Assembly: GCA_963712435.1 (NCBI GenBank)
Contig: CAVQIB010000022.1
Coordinates: forward strand, 1 to 64,000
DNA: 64,000 nucleotides
Direction: 5' to 3'
Origin: Rhodoplanes sp963712435
Lineage (GTDB): Bacteria; Pseudomonadota; Alphaproteobacteria; Rhizobiales; Xanthobacteraceae
Of this stretch, positions 28,008 to 35,421 are shown piece by piece (the stretch's first letter is position 1; each line of letters starts with the position of its first letter). Both the position numbers and the translations under genes were made by a program. Below the pieces are notes generated by a model. It saw nothing but the letters and a program-made list of their open reading frames with translations. It was not told the DNA's origin and did not search any database.

Positions 28008-28901
28008 TCACACCCGCTCGATGTCGCGCGTGCCGAACAGGCCGTAGGGCTTGATCATCAGGATGATGATCAGCACGTAGAACGGCGCGACCTCGTAGAG
28101 ATTGCCCCAGTGCAGGTACTGGCTGTCGACGAAGTGGGCGACGTTCTCCAGAAGGCCGATGATGATGCCGCCCAGAACCGCGCCGCCGATGCTGTCGAGC
28201 CCGCCGAGAATGGCCGCCGGAAACACCTTGATGCCGTAGGCGGACAGGCCGGCGGACACGCCGTTGACCACCGCGACCACCACCCCCGCCACCGCCGACA
28301 CGACGGCCGAGATCGCCCAGGCCATCGCGAACACGTTCTCGACCGAAATGCCGAGCGACTGCGCCACCTGCTGGTCGAACGCGGTCGCGCGCATGGCGAG
28401 GCCGTGCTTGGTGGCGCGGAAGAACCACGCCATGCCCGCCATCATCGCCAGCGAGACCACGAGGCTCAGCAGGTAGACGCTCTGAAACTGCAGCCCGAGG
28501 ACCTTCACCGTCTGCACCGTGAACACCTGCGGAAACGGCTGCAGATTCGTCCCGAATATCCATTTCATCAGCGCCTGGAACACCGTGGACAGCCCGATCG
28601 TCACCATGATGACGGAAATGATCGGTTCGCCCACCAGCGGCCGCAGGACCACGACCTGCAGCGCCACGCCGAACGCGAACATGAAGACGAGCGTGATCGG
28701 CATGCCGAGATAGAACGGAAGCTGGTACTTGGTGAGCAGCCACCAGCACACCCAGGCGCCGATCAGCAGGAATTCGCCCTGCGCGAAGTTCACCACCTGC
28801 GTCGCCTTGTAGATCAGCACGAAAGACATCGCGACGACGCCATAGAGCGTGCCGACGATGAGGCCGTTGACGAGAAGCTGGATCAGAAGCTCTGTGTTCA
28901 T
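28008..28901 (-). CDS. livH: branched-chain-type ABC permease LivH
   Basis: 297 residues with about eight membrane helices (LLIQLLVNGLIVGTLYGVVA at the start). The permease core includes GEFLLIGAWVCWWLL and the coupling loop RATAFDQQVAQSLGISVENV. It is the partner of LivM, whose gene begins nine bases after its stop. A palindromic region separates it from fadD upstream. Confidence 0.92.
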   Translation of the reverse strand: MNTELLIQLLVNGLIVGTLYGVVAMSFVLIYKATQVVNFAQGEFLLIGAWVCWWLLTKYQLPFYLGMPITLVFMFAFGVALQVVVLRPLVGEPIISVIMVTIGLSTVFQALMKWIFGTNLQPFPQVFTVQTVKVLGLQFQSVYLLSLVVSLAMMAGMAWFFRATKHGLAMRATAFDQQVAQSLGISVENVFAMAWAISAVVSAVAGVVVAVVNGVSAGLSAYGIKVFPAAILGGLDSIGGAVLGGIIIGLLENVAHFVDSQYLHWGNLYEVAPFYVLIIILMIKPYGLFGTRDIERV

Positions 28902-28972
28902 CGGCTTGTCCGAAGTCTACCTATTCCGACTAATCGCAAGGGCGGGTGAGGGCGGGCGCGGCATCCGTGAAC

Positions 28973-29039
28973 TGCCCCCTCCCGTCTCACTTCGCTCGAC
29001 TCCCTCCCCCGCGAGCGGGGGACGGTTGGGGAGGGGGCA
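28973..29039. repeat. nested palindrome between fadD and livH
   Basis: An outer stem TGCCCCCTCCC (28973-28983) pairs with GGGAGGGGGCA (29029-29039). Inside it, CCCCCGC-GA-GCGGGGG forms a second perfect hairpin. It fills the gap between fadD and livH and looks like a dispersed REP-type element of this genome, related in sequence to the hairpin at 20401-20428. Confidence 0.55.
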
Positions 29040-29078
29040 TTCGCTGGTGCACCAATCATCCTGATCTCGCACGCCAGC

Positions 29079-31016
29079 TCATTCCGCGGCCATCGCGACG
29101 GCCGGCGCCGACCCCGGTTCGAGGTCGACCACGGCGAGTTTCGTGCGGATGCGCTGGGTGGCGCCGTCCTGGAACCGGATGACCGTGTCGACGTCGATCT
29201 CGCTCGTGCCGGCATAGATCGCCTCGATGATGTCGGCATATTTCTCGTTGATCACGTTGCGGCGAACCTTGCGCGTGCGGGTGAGCTCGCCGTCGTCGGC
29301 GTCGAGCTCCTTGTAGAGGAGGAGGAACTTGGCGATGCGCTGGGCGGGAGGCAGCGAGGCGTTCACCGTTTCCACCTCCTTGCGCACCAGCGCATAGACC
29401 TCGTCGCGGGAGGACAGGTCGGTATAGGTGGTGAACGACAGGCGGTTCTTCTCCGCCCATTTCGACACGATCGAGAAGCGGATGCAGAGCATCGCGGCGA
29501 GGAGACTGCGGCCGGCGCCGAGCACGATCGCCTCGGCGATATAGGGCGAGAACTTCAGCTTGTTCTCGATATATTGCGGCGAGAAGCGATAGCCGTGCGC
29601 CGTCACCGCGAGATCCTTCAGGCGGTCGATGACGACGAGATGGCCCCTGTCGTTGAAATAGCCGGCGTCGCCGGTTTGCATCCAGCCGTCGCGCAGATCG
29701 GCCGCGGTCCCCTCCTCGTTCTTGAAATAGCCGAGAAACATGTTGGGATGGCGCGCCACGATCTCGCCGACCCCGTTCGCGTCGGCTTCGAGAATCCGCA
29801 CCTCGATCCCCTTGTCCATCGGCGTGCCGACCGTGTCGAAATCGATCTCGTCGGGGCGGTGGATCGTATAGGCGCCGAGCGTCTCGGTCTGGCCGTAGAT
29901 CTGGTGCAGCGGAACGCCCATCGCGCGAAAGAAGCTGAACGTGTCCGGGCCGAGCGCGGCGCCGCCGGTCGCCGCCGAGCGCAGCCGCGTGAAGCCGAGC
30001 CGGTCGCGCAGCGCGCGGAAGGCCAGAATGTCCGCCAGCGCGGAGCGTTTCCCGTGCGCGAGCGCCGAGAGGCCCGCCTTCATGCCGAGATCGTAGAGGC
30101 CGCGCTTGAGCGCAGACGCGTCCATGACGCGGGCGCGCACATCGGCGGCGATCGATTCCCATACGCGCGGGGCGAACAGCACGAAGGTCGGCGCGATCTC
30201 GCGGAAATCGTGCATCATCGTCTCGGGCTCTTCGACGAAATTGACCTTCATCCGGCACACCAGCGCTTTGCCGAGCGCGTAGATCTGCTCCATGATCCAC
30301 GGCAGCGGCAGCACCGAGACATATTCGTCGTCCGGTCCCTTCGGATCGCTCGCGAGATAGACGGCCGAGTGACGCAGGATGCGCCCGCCGGAAAGCATTG
30401 CGAGCTTGGGATGCGCGGTCGTGCCCGACGTCGTGCACAGGATGGCGATCGCGTCCGCGGTCGTCGCGTCGACCAGGCGATCGTAGAGCTCGGGCTCGCG
30501 CGCGGCGCGTTCGCGTCCCTTCGTCGCCAGCGTTTCGGCCGCGATCAGGCGCGGATCGTCGTATTTCCGCATGCCGCGCGGATCGGCATAGACGATGTGG
30601 CGCAGATCAGGAACGCGGTCGCCGAGGCCGAGCAGCTTGTCGACCTGCTCCTCGTCCTCGGCGAAGATCAGCTTCGCTTCGCCGTAATTGAGCAGATAGG
30701 CCACCTCCTCCTCGAGCGCATCGCGATAGACGCCGAGGCTCATCGCGCCGACGGCGTGCGCGGCGATCTCGCCCGCGATCCAATCGGGGCGGTTGTCGCC
30801 GATCAGCGCGACCACGTCGCCGCGCCCCATGCCGAGCTCCGCCAGTCCGAGCGCGAAATCCCGCACGCGGCCGTGATAATCCGCCCAGGTGAAGCTCCGC
30901 CACAGGCCGAGATTCTTTTCCCGCAGCGCGACGTCCCCGGCGTGCTCCCTCGCGTTGAGGCGAAGGAGCTTGGGAAACGTATCGGCCTCGGCGACCCGCG
31001 CGGCGTAGTCCATCAT
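29079..31016 (-). CDS. long-chain-type AMP-forming acyl-CoA synthetase (FadD-like)
   Basis: 645 residues. AMP-binding features: the P-loop-like LCTTSGTTAHPKLAMLSGG, the adenylate motif QIYGQTETLGAYTI, the hinge DGWMQTGDAGYFNDRGHLVV with RLKDLAVTAHG, and a C-terminal catalytic lysine region RKVRRNVINEKYA. Members of this long (about 640-residue) group activate fatty or aryl/alicyclic acids. Embedded in an ABC importer operon, it probably traps the imported acid as a CoA thioester. Its ATG overlaps the livG stop (ATGA), so the two are translationally coupled. Confidence 0.88.
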   Translation of the reverse strand: MMDYAARVAEADTFPKLLRLNAREHAGDVALREKNLGLWRSFTWADYHGRVRDFALGLAELGMGRGDVVALIGDNRPDWIAGEIAAHAVGAMSLGVYRDALEEEVAYLLNYGEAKLIFAEDEEQVDKLLGLGDRVPDLRHIVYADPRGMRKYDDPRLIAAETLATKGRERAAREPELYDRLVDATTADAIAILCTTSGTTAHPKLAMLSGGRILRHSAVYLASDPKGPDDEYVSVLPLPWIMEQIYALGKALVCRMKVNFVEEPETMMHDFREIAPTFVLFAPRVWESIAADVRARVMDASALKRGLYDLGMKAGLSALAHGKRSALADILAFRALRDRLGFTRLRSAATGGAALGPDTFSFFRAMGVPLHQIYGQTETLGAYTIHRPDEIDFDTVGTPMDKGIEVRILEADANGVGEIVARHPNMFLGYFKNEEGTAADLRDGWMQTGDAGYFNDRGHLVVIDRLKDLAVTAHGYRFSPQYIENKLKFSPYIAEAIVLGAGRSLLAAMLCIRFSIVSKWAEKNRLSFTTYTDLSSRDEVYALVRKEVETVNASLPPAQRIAKFLLLYKELDADDGELTRTRKVRRNVINEKYADIIEAIYAGTSEIDVDTVIRFQDGATQRIRTKLAVVDLEPGSAPAVAMAAE

Positions 31017-31846
31017 GCATCGGCCTCCGCGCCGCTGCGCGCCTGCAGCTCGGCCGCCGCAGGCTCATCGTGCTCGCCGAGATAGGCCTGCCGCACATGC
31101 GCGTCGGCGAGCACGGCGGCCGGTTCGCCCTCGGCGATCTTGCATCCGAAATCGAGCACCATCACCCGATGGGAAATGTCCATCACCACGCCCATGTCGT
31201 GCTCGATCATGATCACGGTCATCCCGTGCTCCTCATTGAGATCGACGATGTAGCGCGCCATGTCCTCCTTCTCTTCGAGATTCATCCCGGCCATCGGCTC
31301 GTCGAGGAGAATGAGCTGCGGCTCGAGCGCCATCGCGCGGGCGACCTCGACGCGCTTGCGCAAGCCGTAGGGCAGCGTTCCGGTGACCGCCTTGCGCACG
31401 GCCTGCAGGTCGAGAAAGTCGATGATCTCCTCGACCTTGCGGCGATGCCGGAGTTCCTCGCGGCGCGCTCCCGTGAACCAATAGAGCGAGCCCGTGATGA
31501 AATTGTTCTTCAGCAGATGGTGGCGGCCGATCATGATGTTGTCGAGCACGGTCATGTGGTGAAACAGCGCAAGATTCTGGAACGTGCGCCCGATCCCGAG
31601 GCTCGCGCGGGAGTTCGGCTTCAGCCGCGAGATGTCGCGCCCGCGATAGAGAATGCGGCCTTCGCTCGGCCGGTAGCGGCCGGAAATGCAGTTCACCATC
31701 GAGGTCTTGCCGGCGCCGTTCGGCCCGATGATCGAGAACAGCTCGCCCGGATTGACGGAGAAGCTGACATCGGTGAGCGCGCGCACGCCGCCGAACCGCA
31801 GCGAAATCCGCTCGGCCGCGAGCAGCGGCGCCGGGGTCGCGCTCAT
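31013..31846 (-). CDS. livG: branched-chain-type ABC transporter ATP-binding protein LivG
   Basis: 277 residues. Walker A SIIGPNGAGKTSMVNCISG, a signature region PYGLRKRVEVARAMAL and Walker B LILLDEPMAGMNLEEKED. The signature begins LPYGLRKR rather than LSGGQ, which is normal in LivG. ATG 31846 follows AGGA by eight bases and is preferred over ATG 31867. It is the first gene of the seven-gene operon livG-fadD-livH-livM-livK-livF-paaK-like. Confidence 0.92.
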   Translation of the reverse strand: MSATPAPLLAAERISLRFGGVRALTDVSFSVNPGELFSIIGPNGAGKTSMVNCISGRYRPSEGRILYRGRDISRLKPNSRASLGIGRTFQNLALFHHMTVLDNIMIGRHHLLKNNFITGSLYWFTGARREELRHRRKVEEIIDFLDLQAVRKAVTGTLPYGLRKRVEVARAMALEPQLILLDEPMAGMNLEEKEDMARYIVDLNEEHGMTVIMIEHDMGVVMDISHRVMVLDFGCKIAEGEPAAVLADAHVRQAYLGEHDEPAAAELQARSGAEADA

Positions 31847-32191
31847 CGGGCGTCGTTCCTTTCCCATTGCGGCGGGAGACAGGCCGCGCGCGCGTTACGG
31901 CGCGCGTCTGCAGGTCGACAATGAAATTCCAGCACGTGAACTCGTCTCGCTTCCTACCCGCTCATCGCTGAGCCTGCGACGCGCACCGCCGCTATTTTGT
32001 TTTCGCAATCCGCGGCCGACCTCGGCCCGAATTTGTTCGATCATGCCCCAGTTTCTTGTCGGGAATCAACGCACTCCGTTTTGATTGAAGCATTGTGGGA
32101 ATTGTCGCATTCTCGCCCGCCCGCAGCCGCGACGCCCGCCCGACCTCAACAACGAAACAAAGCGTCTACAGCGCTCCAAATGGAGGTGAGT
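31847..32191. promoter_or_regulatory. divergent control region livG / badI-like
   Basis: About 345 bases without a gene, markedly less GC-rich than the flanks. One palindrome CGAA-TTTG-TTCG (32028-32039) repeats the half-sites found upstream of iclR (22373-22404), so the same regulator might bind both. GGAGGTGAG at 32180-32190 is the ribosome site of the badI-like gene. I did not find a clear -35/-10 pair. Confidence 0.4.
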
Positions 32192-32971
32192 ATGGAAGAA
32201 TATTCAGACATTACTTTACAGATTCATGAAGGGATCGGGCGAATTACCATCAACCGGCCGGACCGATACAATGCGTTTCGCGCCCGCACCTGCGACGAAT
32301 TGATCGATGCGTTCAACAAGGCCGGATGGGACCGCTCGGTCGGGGTGATCGTGCTCACCGGGGCGGGCGACAAGGCCTTCTGCACAGGCGGCGACCAGGG
32401 GACCCATGAGGGCGGCTATGGCGGGCGCGGAACCATCGGGCTGCCGCTCGAGGAGCTGCACGGGCTGATGCGCGACGTGCCGAAGCCGGTGATCGCGCGG
32501 GTCAACGGCTTTGCGATCGGCGGCGGCAATGTGCTCGTGACGGTCGCCGACCTCGCGATCGCATCGGAGAACGCCGTGTTCGGTCAGGTCGGGCCGCGGG
32601 TCGGCTCCGTCGATCCCGGCTTCGGCACCGCCTATCTCGCCCGCGTCGTGGGCGAGAAGAAGGCGCGCGAAATCTGGTTTCTGTGCCGCCGCTACAGCGC
32701 GCAGGAGGCGCTGGCTATGGGCATGGTGAACTGCGTCGTCCCGCATGCCGAGCTCGACGCGGAAGTCGAGCGCTGGTGCCGGGAAATACTCGCGCTCAGC
32801 CCGACCGCCATCGCCATCGCCAAGCGCGCGTGCAATGCCGATACGGATTCCATCCGGGGGATCAGCGCGTTGGGAATGCAGGCGGTGCGTTTATTCTACG
32901 GAACGCCGGAAGCGAAAGAGGGCGTCGCCGCTTTCAAGGAAAAACGCGCGCCGCAGTTCCGCAAATACTGA
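32192..32971 (+). CDS. badI: BadI-like 2-ketocyclohexanecarboxyl-CoA hydrolase (crotonase family)
   Basis: 259 residues. The crotonase oxyanion-hole stretch is DKAFCTGGDQGTHEGGYGGR, followed by PVIARVNGFAIGGGNVLVTV and FGQVGPRVGSVDPGFGTAYL. This pattern, especially CTGGDQ-TH and VGSVDPG-GTA, matches the ring-cleaving BadI of Rhodopseudomonas and the related MenB (naphthoate synthase) group. BadI opens the cyclohexane ring of 2-ketocyclohexane-1-carboxyl-CoA to pimelyl-CoA. MenB is the main alternative, less likely in an alphaproteobacterium using ubiquinone. ATG 32192 is placed just after GGAGGTGAG. It diverges from the acid uptake and CoA-ligase operon. Confidence 0.8.
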   Translation: MEEYSDITLQIHEGIGRITINRPDRYNAFRARTCDELIDAFNKAGWDRSVGVIVLTGAGDKAFCTGGDQGTHEGGYGGRGTIGLPLEELHGLMRDVPKPVIARVNGFAIGGGNVLVTVADLAIASENAVFGQVGPRVGSVDPGFGTAYLARVVGEKKAREIWFLCRRYSAQEALAMGMVNCVVPHAELDAEVERWCREILALSPTAIAIAKRACNADTDSIRGISALGMQAVRLFYGTPEAKEGVAAFKEKRAPQFRKY

Positions 32972-33056
32972 GCCGCCGAGCCGACCAGGCGTCTGTTTGA
33001 GCCCGGCCGATCGCCCCGCCGGGCGAGGTCGGCGTTCCGCAAACCGGCCACGCCGT

Positions 33057-33455
33057 TCACACCGGAATGACGGCGGTCGCTTCCAGTTCGATCTTGCCGG
33101 GGCTGTCGAGCAGGTCCGAGACGAAGATCATGCTCATGCAAGGAAAGTGCTTGCCCATGAGCTTGCCCCAGATGCGCCCGAGCGCGGGCCGGGCGGCGAG
33201 ATAGGCTTGCTTGTCGCAACAGAAGGCGGTGATGCGGCAGATATGTTCCGGCCGGCCGCCGGCTTCGTTCAGCACCGCGAGCACATTGGCGAGCGCCTGC
33301 TCGAACTGCGGCGCAAGGTCTTCGCTCTCGAACTCCTGCGCGGCGTTCCATCCGACCTGGCCCGCGATGAAGACGAGCCGGCCCGTGGCCTCGATCCCGT
33401 TGACATAGCCGATCGGCGGCTTCCAGCCGGGCGGGCAGAGAATGCGAAGGGTCAT
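33057..33455 (-). CDS. RidA-family (YjgF/YER057c/UK114) protein
   Basis: 132 residues. The fold is recognised by GRLVFIAGQVGWNAAQEFES, PQFEQALANVLAVLNEAGGR and CMSMIFVSDLLDSPGKIELE. The last stretch lacks the arginine (R105 in canonical RidA) in the usual spot, so it may belong to a non-deaminase subgroup. Related proteins often lie next to acyl-CoA ligase and ring-degradation genes. ATG 33455 follows a GGAG-like run. Confidence 0.75.
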   Translation of the reverse strand: MTLRILCPPGWKPPIGYVNGIEATGRLVFIAGQVGWNAAQEFESEDLAPQFEQALANVLAVLNEAGGRPEHICRITAFCCDKQAYLAARPALGRIWGKLMGKHFPCMSMIFVSDLLDSPGKIELEATAVIPV

Positions 33456-33662
33456 GGAGCGCTCCTCCTCGGCTGGGCACGCTTGGCCGCCAGCCAATCA
33501 AGTCCAATCACCGCACTATAGGTGCACACGCGGGGTCGAGCGACCGTCCTTACGGCTTGGCGCAGAACCTGTGCTGCCTGCTCGCGCTGGTTGCGCTTTC
33601 CGTTGGCGAAAAGAACCGCATCGGCTGCGGTCGTGCCGCCATGTGCCCAATGCATGGATTCG

Positions 33663-33676
33663 TTGATTTAGCGCAA
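33663..33676 (+). promoter_or_regulatory. FNR/FixK-type box upstream of the cytochrome c peroxidase gene
   Basis: TTGATTTAGCGCAA fits TTG(A/C)-N6-(T/G)CAA, the pattern for FixK2-type activators in rhizobia. It ends 79 bases before the ATG at 33756, a distance compatible with a class II activator site. Oxygen limitation is a known signal for such peroxidases. Confidence 0.55.
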
Positions 33677-33755
33677 CGCGGCGCTGCGGTTACTCCATTC
33701 TTGCTAGCTCGTTTCACTGCTGACCTCCGAATAACAAAGCAAGATGGAGCAGACC

Positions 33756-34790
33756 ATGAAGCGACTTTTGCTGGCGGCGACGATGATCGCCCTCGCCAGC
33801 GCGCCCGGTTTGGCGAACGATCAGGCCCTCCTGAAAGACGCGCAAACCTACTTCAAGCCGATCCCCTCGATCGTGCCGGCGGTGAAAGACAATGCCGTCA
33901 CACGCGACAAGGTCGACCTCGGCAAGATGCTGTTCTTCGACCCGCGCGTGTCGGGCTCCCACCTGATCAGCTGCAACACCTGCCACAATCTGTCGATGGG
34001 CGGCGACGACAATCTCGAGACCTCGATCGGTCACGGCTGGGCCAAGGGTCCGCGCAACGCGCCGACCGTGCTCAACGCCGTGTTCAACAAGGCGCAGTTC
34101 TGGGACGGCCGCGCGGCCGACCTCAAGGCGCAGGCCAAGGGCCCGATCCAGGCCGGCGTCGAGATGAACAACACGCCCAAGGTCGTGGAGGATACTCTGC
34201 TGAGCATCCCGACCTATGTGACCAAGTTCAAGACCGCGTTTCCCAACGAGGCCCAGCCGGTCACCTTCGACAATCTCGCCAGGGCCATCGAGGCCTTCGA
34301 GGCCACCCTGATCACGCCCGCCTCGCGCTTCGACCAGTTCCTGGAAGGCAATGTCGCCGCGCTCACCGCGCTGGAAAAGGAGGGACTGCATCTGTTCATG
34401 GACAAGGGGTGCGTCGCCTGCCACCAGGGCGTCAATCTCGGCGGCGAGGAGTATTACCCGTTCGGCGTGGTCGAAAAGCCCGGCGCCGTGATCTTGCCGG
34501 CCAAGGACCGCGGGCGCTTCGAGGTCACCAAGACGGCGGATGCGGACTACATGTTCCGCGCCGGCCCGCTGCGCAACATTGCGCTGACCGGTCCCTATTT
34601 CCACTCCGGCAAGGTGTGGGACCTCAAGCAGGCGGTCGCGGTCATGGCGACGAGCCAGCTCGGCGCCAAGCTGTCCGACAAGGAAGTCGATGCGATCACC
34701 GCCTTCCTCATCACGCTCACCGGCGAGCAGCCCCGGGTCGAGCTGCCGATCCTGCCGCTGAGCACGGACAAGACCCCGCAGCCGAAGTAA
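33756..34790 (+). CDS. ccpA: di-heme cytochrome c peroxidase
   Basis: 344 residues. Signal peptide MKRLLLAATMIALASAPGLA, so the protein is periplasmic. Two c-type heme sites: SCNTCHNL near residue 73 (the peroxidatic heme) and GCVACHQG near 218 (the electron-transfer heme). The conserved RNAPTVLNAVFNKAQFWDGR follows the first heme. It reduces H2O2 to water with electrons from a cytochrome c. ATG 33756 has GGAG six bases upstream; the ATG at 33744 is less likely. Confidence 0.93.
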   Translation: MKRLLLAATMIALASAPGLANDQALLKDAQTYFKPIPSIVPAVKDNAVTRDKVDLGKMLFFDPRVSGSHLISCNTCHNLSMGGDDNLETSIGHGWAKGPRNAPTVLNAVFNKAQFWDGRAADLKAQAKGPIQAGVEMNNTPKVVEDTLLSIPTYVTKFKTAFPNEAQPVTFDNLARAIEAFEATLITPASRFDQFLEGNVAALTALEKEGLHLFMDKGCVACHQGVNLGGEEYYPFGVVEKPGAVILPAKDRGRFEVTKTADADYMFRAGPLRNIALTGPYFHSGKVWDLKQAVAVMATSQLGAKLSDKEVDAITAFLITLTGEQPRVELPILPLSTDKTPQPK

Positions 34791-34863
34791 GCCTGCGGCG
34801 CACCCCCGGCCGACATCAGCCGCGCGAGACACCCTCGCGCGGGTGATCTGCTTCTGCTTCAGG

Positions 34864-35421
34864 TCAGCCGCGCGGAGCGTCGGGAGCGGCGAGGATCAGC
34901 GTCCAGAACACCTTGTACTTCGATGTCGGCGCATAGACCGCGGCGATCCCCATGCGGGTGACGCCGTTCTGCAGCATATTGGCGCGATGCGGCGGAGAAT
35001 CGCGCCATCCAGAAAACGCTTCCGCCAGCGTGTGATAGCCGGCGGAGACGTTTTCGACGGCGAGCCGGCCGCCATAGCCGCCCGACGTCAAGCGGGTCTT
35101 GAAATCGCCGCCCACGTCATGGCCGAGCTTGTTCCTTTCCGCCATGACGCGCGACTGCTGCTGCGCGAGTTGCATCAGCCCGGAATCAATCTCGACGGGC
35201 GCAAGCCCGTTGTTGCGGCGGTAGCCGGAGATCATCGAGGCGGCGGTTCCCGCGTCGAGTTCGACATTCGGTCCGGCCAGGCTCCGGTAGAAACTCGGTT
35301 CGCCGGACGGCGGATCGCGGTCGCCGGCGCAGGCGGCAAGCAGCGCCGCCGCCGCAGCCAGTGCGATGAAGGGCGCGCGCGGGGCGATGAAGCGTCGAGA
35401 CATGCGCGGATCCCGGTTCAT
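34864..35421 (-). CDS. CAP-domain (SCP/PR1) lipoprotein
   Basis: 185 residues. The N-terminus (RAPFIALAAAAALLAACAGD) has a lipobox LAAC, so it is probably an outer- or inner-membrane lipoprotein. The CAP fold is shown by RNKLGHDVGGDFKTRL, VSAGYHTLAEAFSGWRDSPP and HRANMLQNGVTRMGIAAVY, with the conserved histidines and glutamate. Bacterial members are of uncertain function. The ATG at 35421 overlaps the upstream mscS stop; ATG 35403 (MSRRF) is a good alternative. Confidence 0.85.
   Translation of the reverse strand: MNRDPRMSRRFIAPRAPFIALAAAAALLAACAGDRDPPSGEPSFYRSLAGPNVELDAGTAASMISGYRRNNGLAPVEIDSGLMQLAQQQSRVMAERNKLGHDVGGDFKTRLTSGGYGGRLAVENVSAGYHTLAEAFSGWRDSPPHRANMLQNGVTRMGIAAVYAPTSKYKVFWTLILAAPDAPRG

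Noticed and set aside
25546..28749. 1067-codon open frame on the minus strand
   Set aside because: Only the part from 26874 down is LivK with its signal peptide; the upstream part is livM/livH read out of frame.
26889..28949. 686-codon open frame on the plus strand
   Set aside because: Mirror of livM and livH; His/Arg/Asp-rich composition results from antisense reading of membrane protein codons.
29574..31085. 503-codon open frame on the plus strand
   Set aside because: Antisense of the FadD-like gene; no family resemblance.
32192..32971. MenB (naphthoate synthase) for menaquinone
   Set aside because: Sequence is close to both MenB and BadI, but no men genes are nearby, and the adjacent CoA-ligase and uptake operon favours ring degradation.
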